A stretch of DNA of 64,000 nucleotides from Paractinoplanes tereljensis (GCF_016862435.1 NZ_BOMY01000018.1:62001-126000), one strand, 5' to 3'. Shown: positions 1 through 9,165, numbered from the stretch's first letter. Numbers and translations: made by a program. Notes: generated from the sequence alone by a model not told the origin.

Positions 1-186
1 GATGCGGTGCGCACCGATCACCCAGGCGGCCGCCATCGCGCAGGCCACCACCTTGGCACCGTGCCCGGTCAGCTCGAACTGGCGGACGGTCGCCCAGGCC
101 AGAAAGGCCAGCGCGACCGCTTCCCAAACGATTACCAGCCAGCGGCCGGGGCCGGGCGGATAGGGGCGGGTCCAGGTCTGGTCCAC
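1..186 (-). CDS. Membrane protein, N-terminal part only (runs off the left edge)
   Basis: The first 186 bases read on the minus strand as 62 codons from a GTG start, with no stop before the window edge. The visible part begins VDQTWTRPYPPG, then has hydrophobic stretches at about residues 16-30 and 42-58, so it looks like the start of an integral membrane protein. An in-frame TGA at 249-247, which is the stop codon of the upstream gene, bounds the frame. A GGAA about 11 bases before the GTG is a weak ribosome site. It is probably the next gene of the same minus-strand operon. I do not recognise a family. Confidence 0.55.
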   Translation of the reverse strand, partial: MDQTWTRPYPPGPGRWLVIVWEAVALAFLAWATVRQFELTGHGAKVVACAMAAAWVIGAHRI

Positions 187-246
187 TTGAGCGAGTATTC
201 CAGCGGTTCCCGGCCATCGAACATGCCTCGACCAAAGATTGGCCGA

Positions 247-978
247 TCAGACCGACGCCAGCACACCATCGCCGATGCGAGTTATCTCCTCGGCCGCCTC
301 GGTGACCGCGGCGGCGTAATGGCGCAGCCACGAACGGAGGCCGTCGGGGGTACCGGTGGCGTAGGCGCCGGCCGACCCGATGTACTCCGGCTCGCGCGAA
401 CGGTGCCCGACCTCGACCGCGACCAGGCCGCGCGGGTCGAAGCCGCGGTTGATCAGGGTGAGGCGGGCGGCCGCCCGGGCCACCACCCCGGCCGGGCCGG
501 CGAACGGACGCAGCGTGATCAGTTCGGCGTGGACGATCGCGGCCAGCAGCAGCGGCGGGGTCTCGTCGTTGCCGGCGATCAGGCCGGACAGGGCGTCGAT
601 GCGCTCGGCCCCGCCGGTGAGCCGGCCCAGGTCGGCCGGGGGCACCACACCGCGAGCGGCCAGCACGTGCAGTTTCGCCAGGACCTGGCGGGGAGCCCGG
701 GGCCACAGGTCGACCAGCCCGCCGAGGCCCTCGGCGACCCGCAACGCGCCCTGGAGCACCGGATCGGTGACCGTGCCACCGCGTACGTCCTCGAGGTCGT
801 AGGGGTTGCCCTCCAGGGCCGCACTGGCCACCGCCGCCCGGAGGCTCGCCTCGGCGGCCACCTGGCCGCCGTGCCGGCGCAGCGCCCGATGCCGCATCGC
901 GGCGTCCACCCGATCACGCGCTCCGGCCAGGGCGGGCGCGACGTCGGCAAGATCAAGCAAGGGTGCCAGTGGGTCCAC
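247..978 (-). CDS. Fic-like protein with degenerate active-site motif
   Basis: About 243 residues from a GTG at 978; a TTG at 1023 in frame would add 15 residues. Active Fic enzymes transfer AMP or other groups using a HPFx(D/E)GNGRxxR loop. Here the matching segment, around residues 157-169, reads RPFAGPAGVVARA: the catalytic His is Arg, the acidic residue is Gly and the GNGR core is lost. Upstream, S-A-A-L-E-G at about residues 52-57 fits the (S/T)xxxE(G/N) inhibitory helix of Fic proteins. The fold is therefore inferred to be Fic with catalysis doubtful. It is divergent from acs and upstream of a membrane protein gene. Annotation as a generic oxidoreductase, seen for some homologs, is not supported by any nucleotide-binding motif. 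Confidence 0.6.
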   Translation of the reverse strand: MDPLAPLLDLADVAPALAGARDRVDAAMRHRALRRHGGQVAAEASLRAAVASAALEGNPYDLEDVRGGTVTDPVLQGALRVAEGLGGLVDLWPRAPRQVLAKLHVLAARGVVPPADLGRLTGGAERIDALSGLIAGNDETPPLLLAAIVHAELITLRPFAGPAGVVARAAARLTLINRGFDPRGLVAVEVGHRSREPEYIGSAGAYATGTPDGLRSWLRHYAAAVTEAAEEITRIGDGVLASV

Positions 979-1075
979 CCGAACACCGTAGCCGGTAAGA
1001 GGCCGGAAACATGGGGTGCGCAAACGGGCTCAGAACTGGCAGGATTCGCGCAGTACCACGCAGCAATCTGTCATC

Positions 1076-1106
1076 CAGCGCGCCCATCGCGCCATCGGGC
1101 GCGCTG
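1076..1106. promoter_or_regulatory. 10-bp inverted repeat in the acs upstream region
   Basis: CAGCGCGCCC and GGGCGCGCTG form perfect 10-bp arms around an 11-base spacer, about 90 bases before the acs start, in the space between two divergent genes. It could be an operator or a leader hairpin; there is no following T-run, so a terminator is less likely. Confidence 0.35.
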
Positions 1107-1193
1107 CCATGCGCAAGTCTCGCCGGGCCCCACCAGCGGAACTAGTGTGCAACGAAGAAGCCCCGGTCGAGCAGTGAAAGAGGAGCCGCCCTC

Positions 1194-3173
1194 ATGAGCC
1201 TGGAGAACCTTTACTCGGAGACGCGCACATTCCCGCCGCCGGAGCAGCTGGCCGCGGACGCGAACATAAAAGCCGGGGAGTACACCGAGGCCGACGACGA
1301 CCGCCTCGCCTACTGGGCGAAGCAGGCCGAGCGCCTCACCTGGACCAAGCCGTGGGACGAGGTCCTCGACTGGTCCAATCCGCCGTTCGCCAAGTGGTTC
1401 ATCGGCGGCGAGCTGAACGTCGCCTACAACTGCGTCGACCGGCACGTCGAGGCCGGCCGCGGCGACAAGGTCGCGATCCACTGGGAGGGCGAGCCCGGCG
1501 ACACCCGCACGATCACCTACGCCGAGCTGCTGAAGTTGGTCAGCCAGGCCGCCAACACGCTCACCGAGCTGGGCGTGGGCGCCGGCGACCGGGTCGCCAT
1601 CTATCTGCCGATGATCCCGGAAGCCGCGGTCGCGATGCTGGCCTGCGCCCGGATCGGGGCCACGCACAGCGTCGTCTTCGGCGGTTTCTCGGTCGACGCC
1701 CTCTCCACCCGGATCCAGGACGCCGACGCGAAGCTGGTGATCACCGCGGACGGCGGTTACCGGCGGGGCAAGCCGTCGGCGCTCAAGCCGACCGTCGACG
1801 AGGCCGTCGCGCTGTGCCCCAGCATCGAGAACGTGCTGGTGGTGCGCCGCACCGGGCAGGACGTCGCCTGGACCGACAAGGACAAGTGGTGGCACGAGAC
1901 GGTCGAGCAGGCCGGCACCGAGCACGAGGCGCAGCCGTTCGACAGCGAGCACCCGCTGTTCATCCTCTACACGTCCGGCACCACCGGTAAGCCGAAGGGC
2001 ATCCTGCACACCACCGGCGGTTACCTGACCCAGACGTCGTACACGCACAACGCGGTCTTCGACCTCAAGCCGGAGACCGACGTCTACTGGTGCACGGCCG
2101 ACATCGGCTGGGTCACCGGCCACTCGTACATCGTCTACGGCCCGCTCTCCAACGGCGCCACCCAGGTGATGTACGAGGGCACCCCGGACACCCCGGGCCG
2201 CGACCGGTTCTGGCAGATCGTCGACAAGTACAAGGTGTCGATCCTCTACACCGCGCCCACCCTGATCCGCACGATGATGAAGTGGGGCGACGACATCCCG
2301 GCCGGCTATGACCTGTCGTCGCTGCGCATCCTGGGCAGCGTCGGCGAGCCGATCAATCCGGAGGCCTGGATCTGGTACCGGAAGAACATCGGCCATGACC
2401 GTACGCCGGTGGTCGACACCTGGTGGCAGACCGAGACCGGGTCCGTGATGATCTCGCCGCTGCCGGGCGTCACCGCGTCCAAGCCGGGTTCGGCGATGAC
2501 CGCGCTGCCGGGCATCTCGGCCGACGTCGTGGACGACACTGCCGAGTCCGTACCCAATGGGGGTGGGGGTTTCCTGGTTCTTCGGGAGCCGTGGCCGTCG
2601 ATGCTGCGCACCATCTGGGGCGACGACAAGCGTTTCATCGACACCTACTGGTCCCGGTTCGGCGCGGGCGCGGGGCAGGGCGACGAGTGGATCTACTTCG
2701 CCGGTGACGGCGCGAAGCGGGACGAGGACGGCTCGATCTGGCTGCTCGGCCGGGTCGACGACGTCATGCTCATCTCCGGCCACAACATCTCCACCACCGA
2801 GGTCGAGTCGGCCCTGGTGTCGCACCCGTCGGTGGCCGAGTCGGCGGTGGTCGGCGCGACCGACCCGACCACCGGCCAGGCGATCGTGGCGTTCGTGATC
2901 CCGCGCGGCAATGTGGACACCGCGGGCGACGCGGGCGAGCAGCTCACCGTCGACCTGCGCAACCACGTCGCCAAGAAGCTCGGCCCGATCGCCAAGCCGC
3001 GTCAGATCATGCTGGTGGCCGAGCTCCCGAAGACCCGGTCCGGCAAGATCATGCGGCGTCTGCTGAAGGACGTGGCCGAGCACCGCTCGCTCGGTGATGT
3101 GACCACGCTGCAGGACTCCGCGGTGATGGATCTGATCTCCGCCGGGATGAAGACGACAAAAGCCGAAGACTGA
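1194..3173 (+). CDS. acs: Acetyl-CoA synthetase (AMP-forming)
   Basis: Converts acetate, ATP and CoA to acetyl-CoA through an acetyl-AMP intermediate in the cytoplasm, the main high-affinity acetate assimilation route. The 659-residue length is normal for the family. The ATP-binding motif [11 protein letters not shown] is at residues 259-269, TWWQTETG is near residue 409, and the C-terminal catalytic lysine (SGK, Lys618) lies in the context that protein acetylases use to switch Acs off. The start is the ATG preceded by AGGAG. A perfect hairpin terminator follows the stop. It is a single-gene unit, divergent from the Fic-like gene. Confidence 0.97.
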   Translation: MSLENLYSETRTFPPPEQLAADANIKAGEYTEADDDRLAYWAKQAERLTWTKPWDEVLDWSNPPFAKWFIGGELNVAYNCVDRHVEAGRGDKVAIHWEGEPGDTRTITYAELLKLVSQAANTLTELGVGAGDRVAIYLPMIPEAAVAMLACARIGATHSVVFGGFSVDALSTRIQDADAKLVITADGGYRRGKPSALKPTVDEAVALCPSIENVLVVRRTGQDVAWTDKDKWWHETVEQAGTEHEAQPFDSEHPLFILYTSGTTGKPKGILHTTGGYLTQTSYTHNAVFDLKPETDVYWCTADIGWVTGHSYIVYGPLSNGATQVMYEGTPDTPGRDRFWQIVDKYKVSILYTAPTLIRTMMKWGDDIPAGYDLSSLRILGSVGEPINPEAWIWYRKNIGHDRTPVVDTWWQTETGSVMISPLPGVTASKPGSAMTALPGISADVVDDTAESVPNGGGGFLVLREPWPSMLRTIWGDDKRFIDTYWSRFGAGAGQGDEWIYFAGDGAKRDEDGSIWLLGRVDDVMLISGHNISTTEVESALVSHPSVAESAVVGATDPTTGQAIVAFVIPRGNVDTAGDAGEQLTVDLRNHVAKKLGPIAKPRQIMLVAELPKTRSGKIMRRLLKDVAEHRSLGDVTTLQDSAVMDLISAGMKTTKAED

Positions 3174-3190
3174 GATCAATTAGGACTTCA

Positions 3191-3223
3191 AGGGCCGGTG
3201 ACGTGCAAAGCGTCACCGGCCCT
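3191..3223 (+). terminator. Intrinsic terminator of acs
   Basis: AGGGCCGGTGACG pairs perfectly with CGTCACCGGCCCT (13 bp) around a 7-base loop, 17 bases after the acs stop. The following T-run is short (TTG), as is usual in high-GC actinobacteria. Confidence 0.85.
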
Positions 3224-3335
3224 TTGTCGGTTATGTCGATCTTGATGATATGTCTGAGGCATAACACATAACTGATCTCTATCAATTCGCTGTGAGATCT
3301 TCACGCATCGCTGTGTTTGCATACGTTTACCTCCA

Positions 3336-3360
3336 GCCCCGAACCCCGGGGCCGTTTTTT
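3336..3360 (+). terminator. Terminator-like hairpin inside the M6 peptidase leader
   Basis: GCCCCG pairs with CGGGGC around AACCC, followed by CG and six T residues. It ends 48 bases before the M6 peptidase start and about 110 bases after the acs terminator, so it most likely lies inside the peptidase leader and may act as an attenuator. Confidence 0.55.
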
Positions 3361-3362
3361 AT

Positions 3363-3400
3363 GCCGGACCGCACCCCAGCGTCCGGCCATATAACGGAGG
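3363..3400 (+). promoter_or_regulatory. Second leader hairpin and ribosome site of the M6 peptidase
   Basis: GCCGGAC (3363-3369) can pair with GTCCGGC (3381-3387), and ACGGAGG (3394-3400) follows as the ribosome site. The spacing is 5 bases to the GTG at 3406 and 8 to the GTG at 3409, favouring 3409. With the T-tailed hairpin just before it, the leader has the look of an attenuated or protein-regulated 5' region. Confidence 0.45.
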
Positions 3401-3408
3401 TATGCGTG

Positions 3409-5769
3409 GTGCGCAAGGTAGTCGCAGGACTGCTCGGCGCCGCGATGGTCACCAGCGTCGGGGTCCTTCTCCCCGCGGTGGCCCAGGCGGCACCCCCCGC
3501 TGAACCGGTTCCGACGTCGGTCGCGCCGGGGAAGTCCAATGTCGACGATCTGCCCAGCAAGACGGAGGAACGGCGCCGCGCGATGCGCGAGCAGGCCATC
3601 TCCGATGTGGTCAGCGGCAAGGCGAAGGTCGAGACGCGTAACGGCAGCAGAGTCGTCAATCTCGGCAAGACGTTCGGTGGCCCGGGCAAGCGCGGCAAGG
3701 ATCAGTACGTCGAGCTGGACAACGAGCGCACCGACCGGATCTTCGTGATCCTGGCCGAGTTCGGCAACGAGCGCCACCCCAGCTACCCGGACGTCGACTC
3801 CGACCCGAACACCGCCGGTCCGAGCACGTTCGAGGGTCCGCTGCACAACAAGATCCCGTCGCCGGACCGCACCAAGGACAACTCGACGATCTGGCAGTCG
3901 GACTACGACGCCGACTACTACCGGAACCTGTACTTCGGTGTCGGCAAGGACACCGAGTCGGTCAAGACCTACTTCGAGTCGCAGTCCTCGGGCCGGTACA
4001 GCGTCGACGGCGAGGTCACCGACTGGGTCAAGGTCAAGTACAACGAGGCCCGGTACGGCCGTGACGTCTGCGGCGACCACGTCTGCTCCAACGTCTGGAA
4101 CCTGGTCCGGGACGCCTCCAACCAGTGGGTCGCCAACCAGCTGGCGGCCGGCAAGACCCAGGCCGAGGTGACCGCCGACCTCAAGTCGTTCGACCAGTAC
4201 GACCGCAACGACTTCGACGGCGACGGCAACTTCAACGAGCCGGACGGCTACATCGACCACTTCCAGATCGTGCACGCCGGCGGCGACCAGGCCGACGGTG
4301 ACCCGCAGCAGGGTGAGGACGCGATCTGGAGCCACCGGTCGTTCGCCTACTCGAACGGCGAGGGCACCACCGGCCCGGCGGGCAACCTGCTGGGCGGCAC
4401 CGAGGTCGCCGGTTCCGGCGTCTGGATCGGTGACTACACCATGCAGCCGGAGAACGGCGGCCTGAGCGTCTTCGTGCACGAGTACACGCACGACCTCGGC
4501 CTGCCGGACGACTACGACACCAGCGGCCTGGGTGACAACAACAACGAGTACTGGACGCTGATGGCGCAGAGCCGTCTCGGCGCGGCCGGCGACCAGGGCA
4601 TCGGCACTCACCCCGGCGACCTGGGCGCGTGGAACAAGCTGCAGCTCGGCTGGCTGAACTACACCTCGCTCAAGGCCGGTCAGAAGAAGATCGTCGACCT
4701 CGGCCCGGAGGAGTTCAACTCCAAGAAGCCGCAGGCCGTGGTGGTCACCCTGCCCGACAAGTCGGTCACCACCGACCTCGGCGCACCCTATGCGGGAAGC
4801 AAGCAGTTCTTCTCCGGCAACGCCAACAAGAGCACCACGACGCTGACCACGACGGTCGACCTGACCGGCAAGACCAGCGCCAGCTTCACGCTCAAGGGCC
4901 GCTACAAGATCGAAGAGAACTACGACTACCTGTACTTCGAGGCGTCGGCCGACGGCGGCACCACCTGGACCCCGCTGGACGGCACGGTCAACGGCGCTCC
5001 GCTGCCGACCGACAGCACCAACCCGGCGATCACCGGCGACTCCGGCGGCGCCTGGACGGACATCGCGATCCCGCTGGACGCGTACGCCGGCAAGTCGATC
5101 CAGTTCCGCCTGCGGTACCGCACCGACCCGGCCGTGGCCGAGGGTGGTTTCTTCGGTGACGACCTGACCTTCAACGCCGACGGCGCGGTGCTCGCGACCG
5201 ACGGTGCGGAGGGTGCCAGCACCTGGACGCTCGGCGGTTTCACGGTCGTCGGGGCCAGCGTGACGAACTACTTCCCGGGTTACTACATCGCCGGTAACCG
5301 CAGCTACACCTCGTACGACAAGTACCTGAAGACCGGCCCGTACAACTTCGGCTGGACCAGCACCAAGCCGGACTGGGTGGAGCACTACAACTACCAGACC
5401 GGTCTGGTCATCTCGTACTGGGACACCTCGCAGTCCGACAACAACACCAACGAGCACGCGGGCTCGGGCCGCAACCTCTACATCGACGCGCACCCGAAGC
5501 CGTTCAACAACGTCAACGGCGTTCCGTTCCGGTCCCGGATCCAGGTCTACGACGCTCCGTTCGGCCTGTACCCGACCGACGGCATGCTGCTGCACGTCGA
5601 CGGCAAGGCCTCGGTGGTCTGGCCGCAGCTCCCGAACCCGGTCTTCAACGACAAGGGCAAGTACTACTACGACGAGCTGCCGAACCAGGGCGTCAAACTG
5701 CCCGCGGTCGGCGTGAAGATCGGTGTCCTCAACCAGAGCGGCACCTCGATGACGGTCGCGGTTTCCTGA
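3409..5769 (+). CDS. Secreted M6 family metallopeptidase (immune inhibitor A-like)
   Basis: A 786-residue secreted zinc protease. The start is the GTG after ACGGAGG; it gives a clean Sec signal peptide (VRKVVAGLLGAA..., ending near AVAQA-APP), whereas an upstream extension would not. The zinc motif HEYTH is at residues 357-361, followed by DLGLPDDYD, as in peptidase family M6 (InhA of Bacillus). Asp-rich stretches such as FDGDGNFNEPDGYID near residue 275 look like calcium sites. The C-terminal half holds a beta-sandwich segment resembling MAM/carbohydrate-binding domains. It is expected to degrade extracellular protein. It stands alone, with terminators on both sides. Confidence 0.9.
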   Translation: MRKVVAGLLGAAMVTSVGVLLPAVAQAAPPAEPVPTSVAPGKSNVDDLPSKTEERRRAMREQAISDVVSGKAKVETRNGSRVVNLGKTFGGPGKRGKDQYVELDNERTDRIFVILAEFGNERHPSYPDVDSDPNTAGPSTFEGPLHNKIPSPDRTKDNSTIWQSDYDADYYRNLYFGVGKDTESVKTYFESQSSGRYSVDGEVTDWVKVKYNEARYGRDVCGDHVCSNVWNLVRDASNQWVANQLAAGKTQAEVTADLKSFDQYDRNDFDGDGNFNEPDGYIDHFQIVHAGGDQADGDPQQGEDAIWSHRSFAYSNGEGTTGPAGNLLGGTEVAGSGVWIGDYTMQPENGGLSVFVHEYTHDLGLPDDYDTSGLGDNNNEYWTLMAQSRLGAAGDQGIGTHPGDLGAWNKLQLGWLNYTSLKAGQKKIVDLGPEEFNSKKPQAVVVTLPDKSVTTDLGAPYAGSKQFFSGNANKSTTTLTTTVDLTGKTSASFTLKGRYKIEENYDYLYFEASADGGTTWTPLDGTVNGAPLPTDSTNPAITGDSGGAWTDIAIPLDAYAGKSIQFRLRYRTDPAVAEGGFFGDDLTFNADGAVLATDGAEGASTWTLGGFTVVGASVTNYFPGYYIAGNRSYTSYDKYLKTGPYNFGWTSTKPDWVEHYNYQTGLVISYWDTSQSDNNTNEHAGSGRNLYIDAHPKPFNNVNGVPFRSRIQVYDAPFGLYPTDGMLLHVDGKASVVWPQLPNPVFNDKGKYYYDELPNQGVKLPAVGVKIGVLNQSGTSMTVAVS

Positions 5770-5789
5770 TTCCGCACCCGCATCACTGC

Positions 5790-5825
5790 GACAGCGCCCG
5801 GGGAGTTCGCTTCCCGGGCGCTGTC
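5790..5825 (+). terminator. 16-bp UUCG terminator after the M6 peptidase
   Basis: GACAGCGCCCGGGGAG pairs with CTTCCCGGGCGCTGTC (one G-U) closed by a TTCG tetraloop, followed by CGTTTCC. It is a very stable hairpin 20 bases after the stop. Confidence 0.9.
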
Positions 5826-5888
5826 CGTTTCCGCGCGGAACCCCCGACGCGATCGATACGTCTCATCGGGACGCCTCGGGAGGTACTG

Positions 5889-6341
5889 ATGAACGGCAAG
5901 CTGGTTCTGGTGACCGCACTGACGATCCTCGTGGCCGGGTGCAGTGCTCCGGCCGTACACCCGGAAAGCGCGCCGTCGCCCGCGGCCTCGCTGCCGTCAG
6001 CGTCTCCGTCCGAGACGAAAGAAACAAAGTCGGCGAAGCCGACAAAGTCGGCGGAGCCGACGGCCATTCCGATCGATCCCGGGCCGAGCGATCCGCCGGC
6101 GGGCGCATCCGACGTCATCAAAAAGACCGACTGGGTGGTGGGCACGGTCGTCCGCGACAGTTCCGGCCCCTGCTACACCCTGGAAACCGACGAGGGTACG
6201 CAGTACGCACTGCACTCGGTCGCCGGCACCAAGCTGGTCAAGGGCGTACGAATGCGGATCAAAACCGCACCGACCAAGCTGCGCATCGACTGCGGCCCCG
6301 GCCGGCTGATGGAAATGGTCGCCGCCGAACCCCTGCGCTGA
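5889..6341 (+). CDS. Small lipoprotein, paralog of the next gene
   Basis: A 150-residue protein with a lipoprotein signal: short hydrophobic helix and lipobox VAGC with the lipidated Cys at residue 18. A Pro/Ser/Lys/Glu-rich linker follows to about residue 75. The C-terminal 70 residues start W-V-V-G-T-V and contain SGPCYTLETDEGTQYAL, a pattern also found in the downstream gene. The two Cys of this domain (GPCYT and DCGPG) are shared and may form a disulfide. The ATG has GGAGGT 6 bases upstream. No known family is recognised; it is probably anchored on the outer face of the membrane. Confidence 0.75.
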   Translation: MNGKLVLVTALTILVAGCSAPAVHPESAPSPAASLPSASPSETKETKSAKPTKSAEPTAIPIDPGPSDPPAGASDVIKKTDWVVGTVVRDSSGPCYTLETDEGTQYALHSVAGTKLVKGVRMRIKTAPTKLRIDCGPGRLMEMVAAEPLR

Positions 6342-6388
6342 CGTGAATCCGGCTAACCTTTACCGCCGCAGCACGTTCACGGGGGTAG

Positions 6389-6901
6389 ATGTCATTGCGC
6401 AGGTCAGTCTCGATCGCAGCCGTCTCGCTGGCACTGCTCGCCGGCTGTTCCCACGATAAGCCGGAAAAATCCGACATCGCCGCAGCGCCGATCGCCCAGC
6501 CCGAGGTCAGCGCGAGTCCCGCCAACGCGCTGAGCTTCCCAACCGGCGAGGCGCCGCCGGCCGCAACCGCGACAGCAACAGCGGCCGCCACCGCCACCGC
6601 CGCTCCGACCACCACCCGCCCCCGGGTCACCGCCACCCCGTCCCGCCCGGTGGCGCTGCCCAAACCCAACGTCGGCTCGCTGCAGAACGCCTGGATCACC
6701 GCCACCGTCACCCGCGGCGGCAGCGGCCCCTGCTACACCCTGACCAGCACCGACGGCGTGGCCTACGCGGCGTACTCGACCCAGGGGATCAAGCTGGCCA
6801 ACGGCGACAAGGTCCGCGCCCGGATCACCCCCGGCACGACCCCGGTCAACTGCGGAACCGGACAGCCCGCGCGACTGGAACGCCTCCAACTCGCCGGGTG
6901 A
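6389..6901 (+). CDS. Small lipoprotein, paralog of the previous gene
   Basis: A 170-residue protein with lipobox LAGC (Cys20), an Ala/Thr-rich linker to about residue 95, and a C-terminal domain that mirrors the upstream gene: SGPCYTLTSTDGVAYAAYS, then a second Cys in VNCGTG. Only 47 bases separate the two genes, so they look like a tandem duplication whose linkers have diverged while the domain is kept. GGGGG 5 bases before the ATG is the ribosome site. Function unknown; exported and membrane-anchored by inference. Confidence 0.75.
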   Translation: MSLRRSVSIAAVSLALLAGCSHDKPEKSDIAAAPIAQPEVSASPANALSFPTGEAPPAATATATAAATATAAPTTTRPRVTATPSRPVALPKPNVGSLQNAWITATVTRGGSGPCYTLTSTDGVAYAAYSTQGIKLANGDKVRARITPGTTPVNCGTGQPARLERLQLAG

Positions 6902-6947
6902 TTCGACGCGACGGGTCCGACTCGACCCGACCGCCTAGTCTTGGTGC

Positions 6948-7862
6948 ATGGTTGACGAGTCGTGTGTCCTGGTGGAGGGTCCCTGGACGCACCGTTTCGT
7001 CGGCGCGAACGGCAGCCGATTCCACGTCGTCGAGGCCGGCACCGGCCCGCTTGTCCTGTTCCTGCACGGTTTCCCGGAGTTCTGGTGGGCCTGGCACGAC
7101 GTGATGACCCGGGTGGCCGACGCCGGTTTCCGGGCGGTCGCCATCGACCTGCGCGGTTACGGCGCCAGCGACAAGCCACCGCGCGGCTACGACGGTTACA
7201 CCATGGCCGCCGACGTCACCGGCCTGATCCGCGCCCTCGGCGAGCGCTCCGCGATGATCGTCGGCACCGGCGCCGGCGGCATGATCGGCTGGGCCGCCGC
7301 CGCCTTCCACCCCAAGCTGGTCAGCCGCCTGGTGGTGCTGGGCGCCGCCCACCCCCTGCGACTGCGCGCCGCCCTGTTCGCCGACCCGAGGGGCCAGTTC
7401 GCCGCGTCCTCGACGATCCTGCGCTTCCAGGTCCCCCGCTACGAACACGTGCTCACCCGGGACAACGCGGCGCTGGTCGGCGAACTGATGACGCACTGGA
7501 CCGGTCCTCAGTGGAGGCAGACCGCCGAATTCACCGATTACGTGAACCGGTGCCGGGAAGCCATGCAGATCCCGCAGGCGGCGTTCTGCGCCCTCGAGGC
7601 CTATCGCTGGGTCGCCCGCAGCGCCCTGCGCCTGCAGGGGTACCGCTTCGTGAAGCTGATGCAACACCCGCTGATCACCCCGACGCTGCAACTGCACGGC
7701 GCCCTCGACACCGCCACCCTCCCCCGCACCGCGCAGGGTTCCGGCCGCTACGTGATCGCACCCTACGAGTGGCGCCTCATCCCCGACGCCGGACATTTCC
7801 TCCACCAGGAGGCCCCCGACGTGGTCACCGGCGAAATCCTCCGCTGGCTCAAAACCCCATAA
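6948..7862 (+). CDS. Alpha/beta hydrolase, epoxide-hydrolase-like, nucleophile missing
   Basis: A 304-residue protein with the layout of the epoxide hydrolase/haloalkane dehalogenase branch: oxyanion motif HGFP at 40-43, DLRGYGASDKP near 68, a cap region, an Asp in HGALD and the catalytic His in DAGHFLHQE near residue 285. The nucleophile elbow, normally VGHDWGG or GxSxG, reads VGTGAGG (residues 105-111), so Gly108 sits where Asp or Ser should be. Either the protein is not a classical hydrolase or it uses another residue. It lies shortly after the lipoprotein pair on the same strand. Confidence 0.8.
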   Translation: MVDESCVLVEGPWTHRFVGANGSRFHVVEAGTGPLVLFLHGFPEFWWAWHDVMTRVADAGFRAVAIDLRGYGASDKPPRGYDGYTMAADVTGLIRALGERSAMIVGTGAGGMIGWAAAAFHPKLVSRLVVLGAAHPLRLRAALFADPRGQFAASSTILRFQVPRYEHVLTRDNAALVGELMTHWTGPQWRQTAEFTDYVNRCREAMQIPQAAFCALEAYRWVARSALRLQGYRFVKLMQHPLITPTLQLHGALDTATLPRTAQGSGRYVIAPYEWRLIPDAGHFLHQEAPDVVTGEILRWLKTP

Positions 7863-7964
7863 ACCGGATGTCGCATCTGGGTGGGTGGTACAGACCGTCG
7901 CTCCCGCCGGGGGCGGGCCGGGGCCCAGCAAGGCTGGCCCTGGCCCTTCATTCTGCGTAAGTGG

Positions 7965-8756
7965 TCAACGCTTCCAGTCCCGGTTTTCCCGCACGGTGAC
8001 GAACCCGGCCGATTCGTAGAGCGCAACCGCCGCCTCGTTGTTGGACCGTGGCACGACGGCGACCGCGCTCGCACCCCGCTCGGCGAGAGCCGCACACGCG
8101 CCCAGCACGGCGTCCCGCCCGTAGCCGCGCCCGCGATGGTCGGCATGGGTGCCGACCGGCTCGAGCAGCCCGCACCGGCCCTCCCCGGCGAACCAGCCGG
8201 TCACCGCGGCGGCCGGCTCCCCGGCCGGCGTGCGCACGAGCACGTCCACCGCGAGCCCACCGGCCGGCGACTGGTTCATCGTGTGCCAGCGGTCGACCGA
8301 GAAGGTCGAGTTCGGGAAGGCGGACCGCTGCACCAGCACCCGGTCGGCCGCATCGGACACCTCGACCCGCGCGGCGCGGCTCGAGACAGGCCGCGGCGCC
8401 CACGACATGGCCAGCCAGGACTCGTTCGGCTCCGGACCCCACCCGGGCATCGGCAAGCCATCGACCCAGGCGTCACCCGGCGCGAACAGCTCCTCGACAT
8501 CGGCCGCCAGCGCCCCGAGATCGGCGCCCGGCGCCGCGGTCACCCGCAGCACGGAATCGTCGTGGAAGCCGACCGCCACCGGCCCGTCATCGTCGGCCCA
8601 GAGAACAACGGTCTCGTTCTCGAAGCGCAGATGCCACCCGATATCGCCGGGATGGACGCCACCACCCGGAACATCGGCCGGCGTCCAAGCACACAGCGCA
8701 CGCACCGCCGGACCGGTCTCGGCCGAAGTCAACCGCCGTCGCACAAGCGAACCCAT
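7965..8756 (-). CDS. GNAT family N-acetyltransferase
   Basis: A 263-residue protein (ATG at 8756; a TTG at 8777 is also possible) with an N-terminal half that resembles a degenerate acetyltransferase fold and a C-terminal GNAT domain. The acetyl-CoA loop reads HRGRGYGRDAVLGAC, followed by NNEAAVALYESAGF, the usual beta5-alpha5 motif. The acceptor substrate cannot be told from sequence. It is convergent with the alpha/beta hydrolase and lies 44 bases upstream of no further minus-strand gene; its start faces the stop of the small gene at 8800. Confidence 0.85.
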   Translation of the reverse strand: MGSLVRRRLTSAETGPAVRALCAWTPADVPGGGVHPGDIGWHLRFENETVVLWADDDGPVAVGFHDDSVLRVTAAPGADLGALAADVEELFAPGDAWVDGLPMPGWGPEPNESWLAMSWAPRPVSSRAARVEVSDAADRVLVQRSAFPNSTFSVDRWHTMNQSPAGGLAVDVLVRTPAGEPAAAVTGWFAGEGRCGLLEPVGTHADHRGRGYGRDAVLGACAALAERGASAVAVVPRSNNEAAVALYESAGFVTVRENRDWKR

Positions 8757-8799
8757 GGACGGAGACTGCTCCAGCAATCTCGTCCCGGCTACTGATTTA

Positions 8800-9165
8800 T
8801 CAGATGCGCTGCTCGTGCACGTCGGAGACCTCGTGCGCCGGGGCCCAGGTCTGGTAGACGCCGAAGTCGAACTCCTCCAGGCCCAGCTGGCGGGCCACCG
8901 GAGCCCGGCCGCCGGTGTACTCCACCCGCAGCCAGTTGTCGGCCTCGCCCAGCACCAGGAACGGCGCGCCCCGCCACGTGCACGTGGTGCGCACGTAGAC
9001 CAGCTCGTCGTACTCCTCGGGGGTCAGCACCCGCACGAACCGGCCCGGCTTGATCTCCTCGAAGCCGTCGGCCGGCTGGCCGGTGTAGATGCGCACGTCA
9101 TCGCCGTCCGGGACCGCGTCGAACTCGCGGCCCTGCCAGGTCACCACGTAACCGTCGCGAATCAC
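8800..9165 (-). CDS. Small cytoplasmic protein coupled to the SseB-repeat protein; possible immunity partner
   Basis: A 121-residue acidic protein with no signal or membrane segment ([18 protein letters not shown]...). Its GTG start overlaps the TGA of the large upstream gene in GTGA, so the two are translationally coupled and probably made in fixed ratio. I recognise no domain. A small acidic protein translated directly behind a large modular protein, beside WXG100 genes, is the arrangement of an immunity gene behind a secreted polymorphic toxin; that role is inference. A regulatory or chaperone role for the large protein is the main alternative. Confidence 0.7.
   Translation of the reverse strand: MIRDGYVVTWQGREFDAVPDGDDVRIYTGQPADGFEEIKPGRFVRVLTPEEYDELVYVRTTCTWRGAPFLVLGEADNWLRVEYTGGRAPVARQLGLEEFDFGVYQTWAPAHEVSDVHEQRI

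Noticed and set aside
3301..5595. Long minus-strand open frame (764 codons) opposite the M6 protease
   Set aside because: Arg/Val/Asp-rich antisense frame caused by high GC at third positions of the real gene; no domain or start signal.
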